Notes: a model not told the origin generated them from the letters alone. Positions 8,339-17,929 are shown, numbered from the stretch's first letter. The stretch is 64,000 nucleotides of DNA from Bradyrhizobium sp. WSM1743 (GCF_000473065.1 NZ_AXAZ01000017.1:62001-126000), one strand, 5' to 3'. Program-made: numbers and translations.

Positions 8339-9264
8339 GCGTGCGCCCCTTTGGTGCGCAGGCGCGGATCGAGGAAGCCGTAGAGGAAGTCGACGATCAG
8401 GTTGGACGTCACCATGGTCATCGCCACCAGCAGCAGGATGCATTGCACGACGGCGAGGTCGCGGTTGGCAACGGCGACGACGAGCAGGCGCCCTACTCCC
8501 GGCCAGGCAAATACACTCTCGACCACCACTGCGCCCGCGATCAGCGTGCCCACCATGAAGCCGAGAATGGTGATGGTCGGGATCGCCGCGTTCGGCAGCG
8601 CGTGCGACGTCACCACCTTGCGCCACGGCACGCCCTTGGCCGAGGCGGTGCGGATGTAGGGCTGGCCCAGCACCTCCAGCATCGCGCTGCGGGTGAAGCG
8701 CGCCAGCACCGCTGCGCCGCCGAGACTAAGGGTCGCAATTGGCAAGATAGCGTGGCGCCAACTGTCCTGCCCGCCCGACGGCAGCCAGCCGAGCTGCACG
8801 GCAAAGACGAGCACCAGCACCAGCGCGAGCACGAAGCTCGGGACTGTGAAACCAGCCACCGCCGTCGTCATCACGGCGCGGTCGATTCCCGACCCGCGAT
8901 GCAGCGCGGCGTAAATACCGGCGGGAATGCCGAGCGCGACCTTGAAGGCGAAGGCCGGCAAGGTCAGCGCCAGCGTGGCCGGAATCCGCTCCAGCACGAG
9001 CTCGATCGCGGGACGGCCGTCGCGCATGGAGCGGCCGAGCTCGCCCTTGGCGATGGCGCCGAAATAGTCGAGATACTGAAACCAGATGGGATCATCGAGG
9101 CCCCAGGCCTTGCGAAACGCCGCGAGCACCTCCGGCGGCGCCTCCGGTCCCAGAATCATCAGCGCGGGATCGCCTGAGAGGCGAAGCACGACGAAGGCGA
9201 ACGTGACGACGAGGACGATCGTCAGCGCCGCGCGTCCGATCCGAATGGCGAAATAGCGTCCCAT
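8335..9264 (-). CDS. Peptide/opine-type ABC transporter permease (DppB family)
   Basis: 309 aa. An N-terminal helix (FAIRIGRAALTIVLVVTFAF) precedes the DppB-type periplasmic loop (LRLSGDPALMILGPEAPPEVLAAFRKAWGLDDP), further helices and the EAA loop (RTASAKGVPWRKVVTSHALPNA). It ends FLDPRLRTKGAHA. The start shares one base with the ATPase stop (TGATG) and its stop overlaps the DppC-like start by 4 bp. Pairs with the other permease to form the membrane channel. Confidence 0.93.
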   Translation of the reverse strand: MGRYFAIRIGRAALTIVLVVTFAFVVLRLSGDPALMILGPEAPPEVLAAFRKAWGLDDPIWFQYLDYFGAIAKGELGRSMRDGRPAIELVLERIPATLALTLPAFAFKVALGIPAGIYAALHRGSGIDRAVMTTAVAGFTVPSFVLALVLVLVFAVQLGWLPSGGQDSWRHAILPIATLSLGGAAVLARFTRSAMLEVLGQPYIRTASAKGVPWRKVVTSHALPNAAIPTITILGFMVGTLIAGAVVVESVFAWPGVGRLLVVAVANRDLAVVQCILLLVAMTMVTSNLIVDFLYGFLDPRLRTKGAHA

Positions 9265-10250
9265 CAGGCTGCGTCCCGTGTCGCGGCGCCGCTGACGAGA
9301 TGGCAGGCGACCTGCCTGTCGCTAGCGACGGCTTCGAGCGCCGGCACCTCGCTTGCACAGCGCGCGATGGCGCGCGGGCAGCGCGGATGGAAGGCGCAGC
9401 CTTGGGGGCGCGCGGCCGGATTCGGCGGATCGCCTGACAGCACGATGCGGCTGGCGCTGCGGCGGCCCGGTGCGGGCGACGCGGAGACCAGCGCCTGGGT
9501 GTAGGGGTGCTCGGGACGCGCAAATAGATCGTCGGCGCTGCCGATCTCGACGATGCGGCCGAGATACATCACGGCAACCACATTGCTGATCTGCCTGACG
9601 ACGCGCAGGTCGTGGCTGATGAACAGCAGCGTGAGCCCAAGCTGTGCCTGGAGGTCGGCGAGCAGGTTCACCACCTGCGCCTGGATCGAGACGTCGAGCG
9701 CGCTGACCGGCTCGTCGCAGACCAGGAAATCCGGCTTGGTGGCCAGCGCCCGCGCCAGCACGATGCGCTGGCGCTGCCCGCCGGACAGCGCGCCCGGATA
9801 GCGCGCGCCATGCGCCGGCGTGAGCTCGACTGCGCGCAACAATTCGCGGACGCGATCTTCGCGCATCGAGGGCGTGCCGACGCCGTGAATGTCGAGGGGC
9901 TCGCGGATCTGCGTTGCGACCGGCAGGCGCCGGTCGAGCGCCCCCAGCGGGTCCTGGAAGATCATCTGCATGCGTGCCCGTTGCGCACGCCACGCGGCCG
10001 TTCCGGGCGCAGCCATCGGCTTGCCGTCGAACCGCACCTCGCCGCTATCGGGCGGCTCGAGGCCGAGCACGATCCGGCCGGTCGTGGATTTGCCCGAGCC
10101 GGACTCGCCGACGAGGCCCAGCGTTTGGCCTCTGGCGATCGTCAGCGACACGCCGTCGACAGCATGCACGGCCGCAGCTCGGCCGAACATTCCGGAGCGC
10201 ATCGAATAGGTGCGCGAGATCGCGGACACTTCGACGAGCGGTGCGCTCAT
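9264..10250 (-). CDS. Peptide-type ABC transporter ATP-binding protein (DppF/OppF family)
   Basis: Start set at ATG 10250, overlapping the stop of the partner ATPase by 4 bp; upstream frame is a shadow. 328 aa. Walker A is [11 protein letters not shown] (about residues 50-60), the Q-loop is MIFQDPLGALDRRL, the ABC signature [15 protein letters not shown], Walker B FLVCDEPVSALD, and the switch His is in LFISHDLRVV. The C-terminal oligopeptide/dipeptide domain has GDPPNPAARPQGCAFHPRCP, whose Cys residues may bind an iron-sulfur cluster as reported for some family members. It forms a heterodimer with the 10247-11230 product. Confidence 0.94.
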   Translation of the reverse strand: MSAPLVEVSAISRTYSMRSGMFGRAAAVHAVDGVSLTIARGQTLGLVGESGSGKSTTGRIVLGLEPPDSGEVRFDGKPMAAPGTAAWRAQRARMQMIFQDPLGALDRRLPVATQIREPLDIHGVGTPSMREDRVRELLRAVELTPAHGARYPGALSGGQRQRIVLARALATKPDFLVCDEPVSALDVSIQAQVVNLLADLQAQLGLTLLFISHDLRVVRQISNVVAVMYLGRIVEIGSADDLFARPEHPYTQALVSASPAPGRRSASRIVLSGDPPNPAARPQGCAFHPRCPRAIARCASEVPALEAVASDRQVACHLVSGAATRDAA

Positions 10251-11230
10251 TCGGCAGCGATTCCGAGCAGCGCGCGGCGCGAGGCTTCGGCACGGATGCA
10301 GGCAACGGTCCGGTCGTTCGCGATCGGCGCCAGGCTCGGCACGGCCAAGCCGCACGGCTCGGCCGCCAGCGCGCAACGCGGCGCGAAGGCGCAGCCATCA
10401 GGCATGTGCGCGGGATCGGGCACGGTGCCGGGAATAGCCGTGAGGCGCCGCCGCGGTCCGTCGAGCGGCGGCAGGGCACCGATCAACCCCTGCGCATAGG
10501 GATGCACGGGATCGGCGAACAGCTGGTTGCTCGGCGCCTCTTCGACGATGCGGCCGGCATACATCACCGCGACGCGGTCGCAATTCTCCGCGACGACCCC
10601 GAGGTCGTGGCTGATCAGCACCATCGCCATGCCCAGCTCGCGGCGGACCGTGGAGAGCAGCTCCAGGATCTGGGCCTGAATGGTGGCGTCAAGCGCCGTG
10701 GTCGGCTCGTCCGCGATCAAGAGATCGGGATTTCCGGCCAGCGCCATCGCGATCATGATGCGCTGGATCTGGCCGCCGGAGAATTCGTGCGGATAGGCCT
10801 CTAACCGCCGCGCCGCATCGGGAATGCCGACGAGATCGAGCAGCCGCCGCGCCTCCGCCTTCACGGCGTTGCCGGAGAGATCGCGATGCAGCGCCAGTGC
10901 TTCGCAGAGCTGCTTGCGGATGGTCAGCACCGGGTTGAGGGCGCTCGCCGGGTCCTGGAAGATCATGGCGATGCGCCCGCCCCTGACGCGGTCCAGCTCG
11001 CCGGCCGGCGCGCCCAGCAGCTCGCGCCCGTCGAGCCGCACCGAGCCTGTGACCTGCGCATGCCTCGGCAACAGGCCCAGCGCGGCAAGCCACGTCACCG
11101 ACTTGCCGGAGCCGGACTCGCCGACGAGGCCGACGGCCTCGCCCTTGCCGAGAGCAAGATCGACACCACGCAGCACAGGCACGCCGCTGAAGGCAACGCT
11201 CAGGCCTGCGATGCTGACCAGCGGCGCCAC
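10247..11230 (-). CDS. Peptide-type ABC transporter ATP-binding protein (DppD/OppD family)
   Basis: 327 aa, GTG start at 11230, only one base after the stop of the binding-protein gene. Walker [12 protein letters not shown] (about residues 36-46), Q-loop [13 protein letters not shown], signature [15 protein letters not shown], Walker [13 protein letters not shown], switch [11 protein letters not shown]-terminal Cys-containing motif ([18 protein letters not shown]) is typical of the family. The signature LSGGQ is changed to FSGGQ, which is common in OppD. Heterodimer partner of the downstream ATPase. Confidence 0.94.
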   Translation of the reverse strand: MAPLVSIAGLSVAFSGVPVLRGVDLALGKGEAVGLVGESGSGKSVTWLAALGLLPRHAQVTGSVRLDGRELLGAPAGELDRVRGGRIAMIFQDPASALNPVLTIRKQLCEALALHRDLSGNAVKAEARRLLDLVGIPDAARRLEAYPHEFSGGQIQRIMIAMALAGNPDLLIADEPTTALDATIQAQILELLSTVRRELGMAMVLISHDLGVVAENCDRVAVMYAGRIVEEAPSNQLFADPVHPYAQGLIGALPPLDGPRRRLTAIPGTVPDPAHMPDGCAFAPRCALAAEPCGLAVPSLAPIANDRTVACIRAEASRRALLGIAAE

Positions 11231-11231
11231 G

Positions 11232-12869
11232 TCAGGCCTCGAAATTGCCGGCGCGGAAATCCATCGCGAAGGCGGGCGCCGCCTTCCACTTGATCGATTT
11301 CGGCTTGGCCGTGAAGGTCGCGTTCTGGTGCAGCACCGTGTAGGCGGGATCTTCGCGCTCGGCGATCTCGAGCATGCGGTGGAATGCCTTCCTGCGCGCG
11401 GCGCGATCGGTCGAGGTTTCCAGGAACTCCGAGAGCTTGTTCAGTTCGACATTGGTCCATTCGCCGATCTGCTGCTGCTGGCCGTTCGGCCCGTGCTGGG
11501 CGACCAGCGAGGACACGGGATCGTTGAACGCGGCCGAGTTCGACCAGTCGCGCACCGCACGCGTCGGCGCACGCTCCATGATCTGCGACCAGTTCTCCTT
11601 GGTCTCGATCTGCACGTTGAGGCCGACCGACTTCCACATCTCGACCAGGATCTGCGCGGTCGCGACCTGGTTGGTGTAGTAGTTGTTGAGCAGGCGATAG
11701 GGGATCGGATCGCCCTTGTAACCCGCCTGCTTCAGCAGATCCTGCGCGAGCTTGGGATCATAGGCCGGCACGTTCCAGTCGGCATTGAACATGTCGCCGT
11801 AGAACTCCCACTGCAGGCCCTTCGGCACGCGGGTGCGGCCGGCCCACAGGCTGTCGACGATGGCCTGGCGGTCGATCGCATGGGTGAAGGCGCGCCTGAC
11901 AAGCGGATTGGCGAGCACGGCGTGGTTCTTGTCGAACACGGTCAGGCGGTGATTGAGGATGGTGCCGCCCTGCACCTCGAACGCGGCGTTCTTCTCGATG
12001 CCGGCGATCTGGTCCGGCGGGATGTCGCAGGCGAACTGGTATTCGCCCGACAAGAGGCCGTTGATGCGGCTCGCGACCTCTGGCACTTCGAGGAAGCGGA
12101 TGCGCTTGAGCGGCGGACGGCCGCCCCAATATTCGTCGTGGGCTTCCAGCGCCAGCGAGACGTCGGGCTTGAGCTCGACGACCTTGTACGGACCGGTGGT
12201 GACGGGCTTGCGCGCCCAATCGAGATAGCTAGCGGCGTCTTCCCAGGCGCGGCGGTTCATGATGTCGGAGCCGTAGCGCGACAGCCGGCCCTCGATCGTG
12301 ACGTCGGGCGTCGCGTTGTAGAAGCGCACCGTGTACTTGTCGACGGCATCGACGCGCACCAGGTCCGGCCAGATACGGCGGGCGACGGCCGGGACGTCCG
12401 GCGGCAGCTCCTTGCCCGGGCGCGGCGTCGGAATCTTCTCGAAGGCCTTGATGGTGGAGCGGTTCTTGGCTTCGGTGTCGCCGAACATGCGCTCGCGGCT
12501 GAAGGTGAAGACAACGTCTTCGGAAGTGAGCTCGTCGCCGTTGTGGAATTTAACGCCCTGGCGCAGCTTTATCTCGACGGTCTGATCGTCGATGCGGCGC
12601 CATTCGGTGGCAAGGCCGGGCACGGCTTCCAGATTGCCGCGCCAGTTCTTGGAGATCAGGCCTTCCCAGATCGAGGAGAAGAACACGCGCTCGCCGACGT
12701 TGGACTGCTCGCGCAGCACGTCGAGCACGTTCGCATTCGTCACTTTTTGCACGGCGATGGTCACCGACGGACGGTTGTCGCCCTGCGCGATCGCAAAGCG
12801 CGGCAGCAGCAATGTGCTTGCGGCCACGCCGCCGGACTTCAGGATGGTGCGACGGGTGAGCTTGCTCAT
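11232..12869 (-). CDS. Extracellular solute-binding protein, family 5 (peptide/opine type), Tat signal
   Basis: 545 aa. The N-terminus MSKLTRRTILKSGGVAAST has a twin-arginine signal (TRRTILK), followed by cleavage near AIA-QG, so it is exported folded to the periplasm. The mature protein has family 5 features: FFSSIWEGLISKNWRG, an ATEWRRIDDQTVEIKLRQGVKFHNGDELTSEDVVFTF stretch, TGPYKVVELKPDVSLALEAHDEYWGG and AFTHAIDRQAIVDSLWAG. It is the receptor for the transporter encoded downstream. Tat export is unusual among family 5 proteins but common in rhizobia. Confidence 0.94.
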   Translation of the reverse strand: MSKLTRRTILKSGGVAASTLLLPRFAIAQGDNRPSVTIAVQKVTNANVLDVLREQSNVGERVFFSSIWEGLISKNWRGNLEAVPGLATEWRRIDDQTVEIKLRQGVKFHNGDELTSEDVVFTFSRERMFGDTEAKNRSTIKAFEKIPTPRPGKELPPDVPAVARRIWPDLVRVDAVDKYTVRFYNATPDVTIEGRLSRYGSDIMNRRAWEDAASYLDWARKPVTTGPYKVVELKPDVSLALEAHDEYWGGRPPLKRIRFLEVPEVASRINGLLSGEYQFACDIPPDQIAGIEKNAAFEVQGGTILNHRLTVFDKNHAVLANPLVRRAFTHAIDRQAIVDSLWAGRTRVPKGLQWEFYGDMFNADWNVPAYDPKLAQDLLKQAGYKGDPIPYRLLNNYYTNQVATAQILVEMWKSVGLNVQIETKENWSQIMERAPTRAVRDWSNSAAFNDPVSSLVAQHGPNGQQQQIGEWTNVELNKLSEFLETSTDRAARRKAFHRMLEIAEREDPAYTVLHQNATFTAKPKSIKWKAAPAFAMDFRAGNFEA

Positions 12870-12899
12870 GATGGTGACCCCTGCCCTTTGTGATGTCGG

Positions 12900-13715
12900 T
12901 TATTCGGCGAGACCGAGCGCGGCGAGATGGGCTGCGCCGGTGCGGACGTCGTCGTGGTTGCGCAGTTCGAGGATCAGCCGCGGGTTCGACGTCAGCCGTC
13001 CCAGCGCGCGGAACACGGCGACCCACGGGATATTGCCTTCCCCCGGCGCCCAGTGCCGGTCGGCAAAGCCGTCGGTGTCCTGCAGGTGCACATGCGTCAG
13101 CATGTCGCCGGCGGTCTCGATGTAATAGTCCACCGGCGGCGCGCCGGTGGAGATGTGGGCGTAATTGGCGTGGCCGGTGTCGAGCGAGACGCGGACCTTG
13201 CTGCTTTCGAGCGCCTTGGCGAGGCGCACGCGGTCGCGCGGGTCCTTGTCCTCGATGTTCTCGATGACCATCTCGCAGCCGATCGTCTCGGCGCGTGCGA
13301 TCACCTCGGCGAGCGTTGCCTTGACGCGCTCGACCAGATTGCCGCGGTTATCGGGATAGAGATCGAGATTGTTGTGATCCCAGGTCGTGAACGGCGAATG
13401 GATCACCATCTGCGTCGCGCCGAGGAACTCGGCGGCGTCCAATCCCTGTAGCAGGCGCTTGGTCACCGCCTGGCGGATCATGGGATCATGGCTGTCGATC
13501 TTGAAGCCCCAGAACGGGCCGTGGATGCCGAGCCGGCCGGTGTGACCGGCGAGCATCTGCTTGATCTCGCCGGCGGTCGCGCGCCAGTCGCTATCGAGCA
13601 GATCGGCGCGGAAGAAGTCCTGGATTTCCAGGTCGCGCTGCCGCTCGAGAAGCCAGTCGCGATGCGCGGGAATCGATTTGATGGACAATGCGGCGCCCAG
13701 TACCGGCTTCGACAT
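12900..13715 (-). CDS. Sugar phosphate isomerase/epimerase (TIM-barrel, AP endonuclease 2 family)
   Basis: 271 aa. Starts MSKPVLGAALSIKSIP. TIM-barrel metal-binding signatures: LGIHGPFWGFKIDS, MVIHSPFTTWD, MVIENIEDKDP (metal Glu), VSLDTGHANYAH (Asp and His), HVHLQDTDGFADRHWAPGEGNIPW and LILELRN. It is first in the operon, 30 bp before the binding-protein gene. Together they suggest uptake and interconversion of a sugar or sugar-like compound, not a plain peptide, by the ABC system. That is an inference. Confidence 0.85.
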   Translation of the reverse strand: MSKPVLGAALSIKSIPAHRDWLLERQRDLEIQDFFRADLLDSDWRATAGEIKQMLAGHTGRLGIHGPFWGFKIDSHDPMIRQAVTKRLLQGLDAAEFLGATQMVIHSPFTTWDHNNLDLYPDNRGNLVERVKATLAEVIARAETIGCEMVIENIEDKDPRDRVRLAKALESSKVRVSLDTGHANYAHISTGAPPVDYYIETAGDMLTHVHLQDTDGFADRHWAPGEGNIPWVAVFRALGRLTSNPRLILELRNHDDVRTGAAHLAALGLAE

Positions 13716-14197
13716 GGCGTGCTCCTTTGCCGTCAGCGATGACGGGGAGCAGCGCTAGACCAGTTCAATGACAGGCCCGTGAAATGCAGGTTGCGAGGTG
13801 CCGATGAGATGTGGACATCCCATCGGTCGCGCGCCGCAGATCAGCGATCAACGACCGATGCAGAACGAACACATGGCAAGCGGTATCGTGCCCGTAGTGA
13901 TCCGGAATGGAATCCTAACCAACCTTCGCGTACATCGCCGGCCATCGATCGGCGGCCACTTCCACGGGCATCACCTCTGATCGCGCAACATGGGGTTGGG
14001 GGACCACATGGGGCGGGGGATTGAAGGCTGGGGCAAGGTGACGAGGTCCGGACTCCTAGGCACTCCGGACCTCGAAACTTTTGACATCGAACACAATCGG
14101 CGCGGTCTGGGCGTTGTTGGTCGGAGCCGTCCGGCTGGTGTCCGTGCCGTTACCGGCCAGTTGCTCTGTTGCGCCGGCAGCTGTTGCTCGGCGGCAG
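13716..14197. other. 482-bp intergenic region with an 11-bp inverted repeat
   Basis: No supported gene. It contains the upstream region of the isomerase-led operon (13716 onward) and a strong hairpin, CGAGGTCCGGA (14042-14052) against TCCGGACCTCG (14064-14074) with an 11-nt loop. On the plus strand it is followed by AAACTTTTG, so it may act as a weak terminator. The stop-free minus frame at 14056-14195 (ending FEVRSA) has no start codon and is discussed among the rejected items. Confidence 0.5.
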
Positions 14198-14593
14198 TCA
14201 CACCGGGCGTACAATCGGATCCTTCAGCGTCAGCCGCGCCGTGAACGTCACGGTCGTCTTGCCGACCAGCGCCATGCCATCGACCTCCGCACCGCCGGCA
14301 GAATAGTCGCCCGAGAAACCGCAGGTGACCTCCCGGCCGCCGAATGCGAGCGTCCTGCCGACCGCCTCAGTGTGCTGGTTGACGATCATGTCGCCACGCC
14401 ACTTGCCGTTCCGGAAGGTGTAGCTGCCGGTGTAGTAGAAGAAGCTGTCGCCGCCCATGATGCGGCCGTCGCAGAGCACGACCACGCCCCTCGCCTGCCC
14501 ACGCTTGCCGTCGCGCATCTCGATGTCGAAAATGTAGAGGCCGTTAGTGACCTTGGTCTCCTCGCCCGCTTCCGTCCCATCCTCGCCCGACAT
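14198..14593 (-). CDS. GrlR-like regulatory protein
   Basis: 131 aa. ATG at 14593 has GGGGGAGGA about 8 nt upstream, a strong site. The product matches the GrlR (type III secretion negative regulator) fold pattern: GLYIFDIEMRDG, GVVVLCDGRIMGGDSFFYYTGSYTF, NGKWRGDMIVNQHTE, FGGREVTCGFSGDYS, a beta-sandwich. It carries no DNA-binding domain. GrlR-like proteins occur widely in rhizobia away from type III loci, and none of the neighbours here is a secretion gene, so its role is unknown. Confidence 0.72.
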   Translation of the reverse strand: MSGEDGTEAGEETKVTNGLYIFDIEMRDGKRGQARGVVVLCDGRIMGGDSFFYYTGSYTFRNGKWRGDMIVNQHTEAVGRTLAFGGREVTCGFSGDYSAGGAEVDGMALVGKTTVTFTARLTLKDPIVRPV

Positions 14594-14623
14594 CAGATCG
14601 TTCCTCCCCCAACGCCGCCCCGA

Positions 14624-16657
14624 TCAGTTCGGCACGTTCCGTTCGAGATCCTCGAGCCAGGCGGCCGCGCTCGAATCCGACGGTGCGCGCCAATCGCCGC
14701 GCGGCGACAGTGAGCCTCCGGCCGAAACCTTCGGCCCGTTCGGCATGGCCGAGCGCTTGAACTGGCTGAAGGCAAAGAAGCGGCGCAGGAACACTTCCAG
14801 CCAGCGGCGGATCTCCGGCAGATCATAGGCCCTGCGCCGGTCGCTCGGGAACGCCGGCGGCCATTCGCCCTTGGCGGCGTCCTTCCACGCCTGAAGCGCC
14901 ATGAACGCGATCTTGGACGGCCGCATGCCGAAGCGCAGCGTGTAGAACAGGTTGAAATCCTGCAGCTCGTAAGGTCCGACGGACGCTTCAGTGCTCTGTG
15001 GTTTCTCGCCGGGCTGCACCGGCACGAGCTCAGGCGAGATTTCAGCGGCCAGGATCGAGCCAAGCGTCCGGTTGACGTCGTCGCTGAACTGTTTCGACGA
15101 AATCACCCAGCGGATCAGGTGCTGGATCAGCGTCTTCGGCACGCCTGCATTGACGTTGTAATGCGCCATCTGGTCGCCGACGCCATAGGTGCACCAGCCG
15201 AGCGCGAGCTCGGAGAGATCGCCGGTTCCGATGACGATGCCGCCGTGATAGTTGGCGAGCCGGAACAAATAGTCCGTGCGAAGGCCCGCCTGCACGTTCT
15301 CGAAGGTGACATCATAGACGTTCTCGCCCTTGCCGAAGGGGTGGCCGATGTCCTTCAGCATCTGGGTTGCGGTGGTCCGGATGTCGAGTTCCTGCCAGCT
15401 CGTTCGCAGCGCCTGCATCAGCGCGAGCGCATTGGTCTTGCTCTCGCTGCCGGTGGCAAAACCCGGCATAGTGTAGGCGAGGATGTTTTCACGCGGCAGG
15501 CCGAGCAGGTCGATCGCCTTGGCGGCGACGATCAGGGCGTGAGTGGAATCGAGCCCACCGGATACGCCGATCACGACGCGCTTGGTGCCGGTCGCGCGCA
15601 TCCTCTGCACGAGGCCGGCAACCTGGATGTTGTAGGCCTCGTAGCAATCCTGCTCGAGCAGCCTCTCGTCGCTCGGCACGAACGGAAAGCGCTCGACCTT
15701 GCGCAGGAAGCCAATATCGGCCGCCGCCGGCTTCAGGGCAAATGTCACCTTGCGGAAAAACGCCTCGCGCTGCCGACGGTTGTCGTCGAACGTTCCCATC
15801 AGCGCACGCTCCTGCCTGAGCAGGTCGAGATCGACATCGGCCAACGTGATCTGGCCGCCCTGCCGGAACCGCTCGCCCTCGGCCAGCAGCACGCCGTTCT
15901 CGTAGATCGAGGTCTGGCCGTCCCAGGCGAGATCGGTGGTGGATTCCCCTGCCCCGGCGGCGGAATAGACGTAGGCCGCGAGGCAGCGCGCCGAGGTCGA
16001 TTGGCACAGCAGCGCGCGCGAGCGTGCCCGGCCGATCGTGATCGGACTGCCAGAAAGATTGATCAGCACGCTCGCGCCCGCGAGTGCGAGCTCGGAGGCC
16101 GGCGTCACCGGGATCCACATGTCCTCGCAGATCTCGACGCCGATGGTGAGGCCCGGAACGTCCTCGGCCGCGAACAGCAGATCCACGCCGAACGGCGCGT
16201 GCAGGCCGGCGAAGGCGATCGTCTCTCCGGCGATGCCGGCGCCGGAGGCGAAATGCCGTCCCTCGTAGAACTCGCGATAGGTCGGCAGGTAGCTCTTGGG
16301 CACCACACCGAGGACGTTGCCGCGATGAATGACGACGGCGCAGTTGTAGATGCGATGACCAAAGCGCAACGGCGCTCCGACGATCAGGACCGTCATCAGC
16401 CCCGAGGAGGCCTCGACGATCGCGGCGAGGCCGCGCTCGACCGCATCGAGCAGCGGATCCTGCTTCACCAGATCTTCGATCGCATAGCCGGACAGGCACA
16501 GCTCGGGAAACACGGCCACCGCCACCGACTGCTCGTGGCAGGCATCGGCTGCCGCCAGGACGGCCTTCGCGTTGGCCGTGGGATCGGCGACATGGGAGGT
16601 GGTGACACAGGCCGCCACGCGCGCAAATCCGTGAGCGTAGATCGAATGGAAAGTCAT
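14624..16657 (-). CDS. nadE: Glutamine-dependent NAD+ synthase
   Basis: NadE amidates nicotinate adenine dinucleotide to NAD+, using ATP and ammonia released from glutamine by its own N-terminal domain. 677 aa. The nitrilase-like domain (about residues 1-310) has the catalytic triad E52 (FPELCLSGY), K121 (PKSYLPTYREF) and C177 (GVEICEDMW). The synthetase domain has the P-loop SGGLDSTHAL and the KGENVYDVTFENVQAGLR and GTGDLSELALGWCTYG segments. Length is right for the two-domain form. It lies on the same strand as pncA about 1.3 kb upstream, so this neighbourhood carries two steps of NAD recycling. Confidence 0.96.
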   Translation of the reverse strand: MTFHSIYAHGFARVAACVTTSHVADPTANAKAVLAAADACHEQSVAVAVFPELCLSGYAIEDLVKQDPLLDAVERGLAAIVEASSGLMTVLIVGAPLRFGHRIYNCAVVIHRGNVLGVVPKSYLPTYREFYEGRHFASGAGIAGETIAFAGLHAPFGVDLLFAAEDVPGLTIGVEICEDMWIPVTPASELALAGASVLINLSGSPITIGRARSRALLCQSTSARCLAAYVYSAAGAGESTTDLAWDGQTSIYENGVLLAEGERFRQGGQITLADVDLDLLRQERALMGTFDDNRRQREAFFRKVTFALKPAAADIGFLRKVERFPFVPSDERLLEQDCYEAYNIQVAGLVQRMRATGTKRVVIGVSGGLDSTHALIVAAKAIDLLGLPRENILAYTMPGFATGSESKTNALALMQALRTSWQELDIRTTATQMLKDIGHPFGKGENVYDVTFENVQAGLRTDYLFRLANYHGGIVIGTGDLSELALGWCTYGVGDQMAHYNVNAGVPKTLIQHLIRWVISSKQFSDDVNRTLGSILAAEISPELVPVQPGEKPQSTEASVGPYELQDFNLFYTLRFGMRPSKIAFMALQAWKDAAKGEWPPAFPSDRRRAYDLPEIRRWLEVFLRRFFAFSQFKRSAMPNGPKVSAGGSLSPRGDWRAPSDSSAAAWLEDLERNVPN

Positions 16658-16797
16658 CGAGCGCAGTACCCCTGAATCTCTTCGCTGCCGAAGCCGTTAG
16701 CTCCGGATCATATGTAGCCCATCGACCGGGTCCCGTGCGAGCCATCCGCCGTCATGCATAACGGATTTGCAAGGCGACCTGCCCAGCGCTGGCGAGC

Positions 16798-17913
16798 TCA
16801 GGCGCTACGGGCCAGCACACCGGGCAGATCGTCGCGCAGCCACCCGGCGATCCGGGGCCAGGCATGCGCGTGGGTGCGCGCGCCCATGAACAGGCCGAGG
16901 TGATTGCTCGGCTCGGAAGCCGCCGCAATGAAGGCCGGCGGCGTGCCGACAAGCCCGGCGGTGGCGAGCGCTTGCGTCGCCGGCACCACATTGTCGTCGA
17001 GCCCGGCGAGCAGGAAGATCGGCGCCTTGACGTCCTTCAGGTGAATCGGGCGGCCGAGCGCGACGAAATTGTCGCGAGCAATCAGGTTCTCCCGGAAAAT
17101 CCCGTTGACGATCTCGAGATAGTAAGTGCCCGGCAGATTGAGCGTCTCGGCGTTCCAGCGGTCGAAGCGCGCGAGCAGCGCCGCGCCCTGCTCGTCCGAG
17201 AGATCCCTCTGCAATGCCGCCACGATATCGTCGCTGTCAGGCGCTTTGGACCAGAAGCGCAGCATCTCATCGCCGCTGACATTGCCGCCGCCGCGCGCGA
17301 CGAGCTGGTCATAGACCAGCTCGGGCGCATTGCGGGCGAGCCGGGAGAGCGAAGAATCAATCGACAGGTCCACGGGAGCGCCGACCAGGACCAGCCGCCG
17401 CACCTTGGCTGGAAAACGCGCCGCGTAGAGCAGCGACAGCCATCCGCCCTGGCAGAGCCCGACGAGGTCGACCGGCGCGCCGATCTCGTCGATGGCGACG
17501 TTGAGATCGCCGAGATAGCTGTCGATGGAGAGATAGCGCATGTCTGATGTCGCCGACCGCCAGTCGGTGAGATAGACCCGGTCGATGCCGCCATTTTGCA
17601 ATGACTGCACCACGCTGTGGCCCGGCGCGAAATCGGCGATCAGGGCCCGGTGCAGCGCAAAGGGGGCGCAGACCAGCGCCGGCTGGCCGGACCCGACCGG
17701 CGAGCAATCGCGCAGCTGCATCGTCGCGAGCTCCAACGCAACGCTGTTGGGTGTCGTCCATGGCAGGCTGCCGTCACGCTGCTCCGGGGGTCCGCGTTCC
17801 AGCCACCAGAAGCAGGCATCCATGGCAAGCTGCGCCGCCGCAAACGGCCACAGCCGCGGATCATCAGGAGCATGCCCTGGTCCACGTGTCCGTTTGCCGG
17901 TCCTTTCCACCAT
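16798..17913 (-). CDS. Alpha/beta hydrolase of the PHA synthase / depolymerase-like type, Cys nucleophile
   Basis: 371 aa from ATG 17913, which has GAGG 5 nt upstream and lies 16 bp after the pncA stop. The larger open frame above it is a pncA shadow. The nucleophile elbow is VGLCQGGW, with C154 where lipases have Ser, as in polyhydroxyalkanoate synthases (G-x-C-x-G-G). A likely catalytic Asp lies in LAGLDDNVVPATQ and His in SNHLGLFMGARTH. It lacks the long N-terminal PhaC region and may be a PhaC-like hydrolase or depolymerase. The intracellular PHB depolymerase families are a possible alternative; the substrate is unknown. Confidence 0.75.
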   Translation of the reverse strand: MVERTGKRTRGPGHAPDDPRLWPFAAAQLAMDACFWWLERGPPEQRDGSLPWTTPNSVALELATMQLRDCSPVGSGQPALVCAPFALHRALIADFAPGHSVVQSLQNGGIDRVYLTDWRSATSDMRYLSIDSYLGDLNVAIDEIGAPVDLVGLCQGGWLSLLYAARFPAKVRRLVLVGAPVDLSIDSSLSRLARNAPELVYDQLVARGGGNVSGDEMLRFWSKAPDSDDIVAALQRDLSDEQGAALLARFDRWNAETLNLPGTYYLEIVNGIFRENLIARDNFVALGRPIHLKDVKAPIFLLAGLDDNVVPATQALATAGLVGTPPAFIAAASEPSNHLGLFMGARTHAHAWPRIAGWLRDDLPGVLARSA

Positions 17914-17929
17914 GGCTACCTCGATGCCC

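Noticed and set aside
14056..14195. Stop-free minus-strand frame ending FEVRSA after the GrlR-like gene, read as +1 frameshift extension
   Set aside because: No start codon or ribosome-binding site, and the GrlR-like protein already has a normal length and end. It could be a remnant, but nothing supports a gene.
15119..16675. Long plus-strand frame opposite nadE (518 codons)
   Set aside because: Composition is that of an antisense shadow (His/Arg/Asp-rich, no domains), and nadE has intact active-site motifs.
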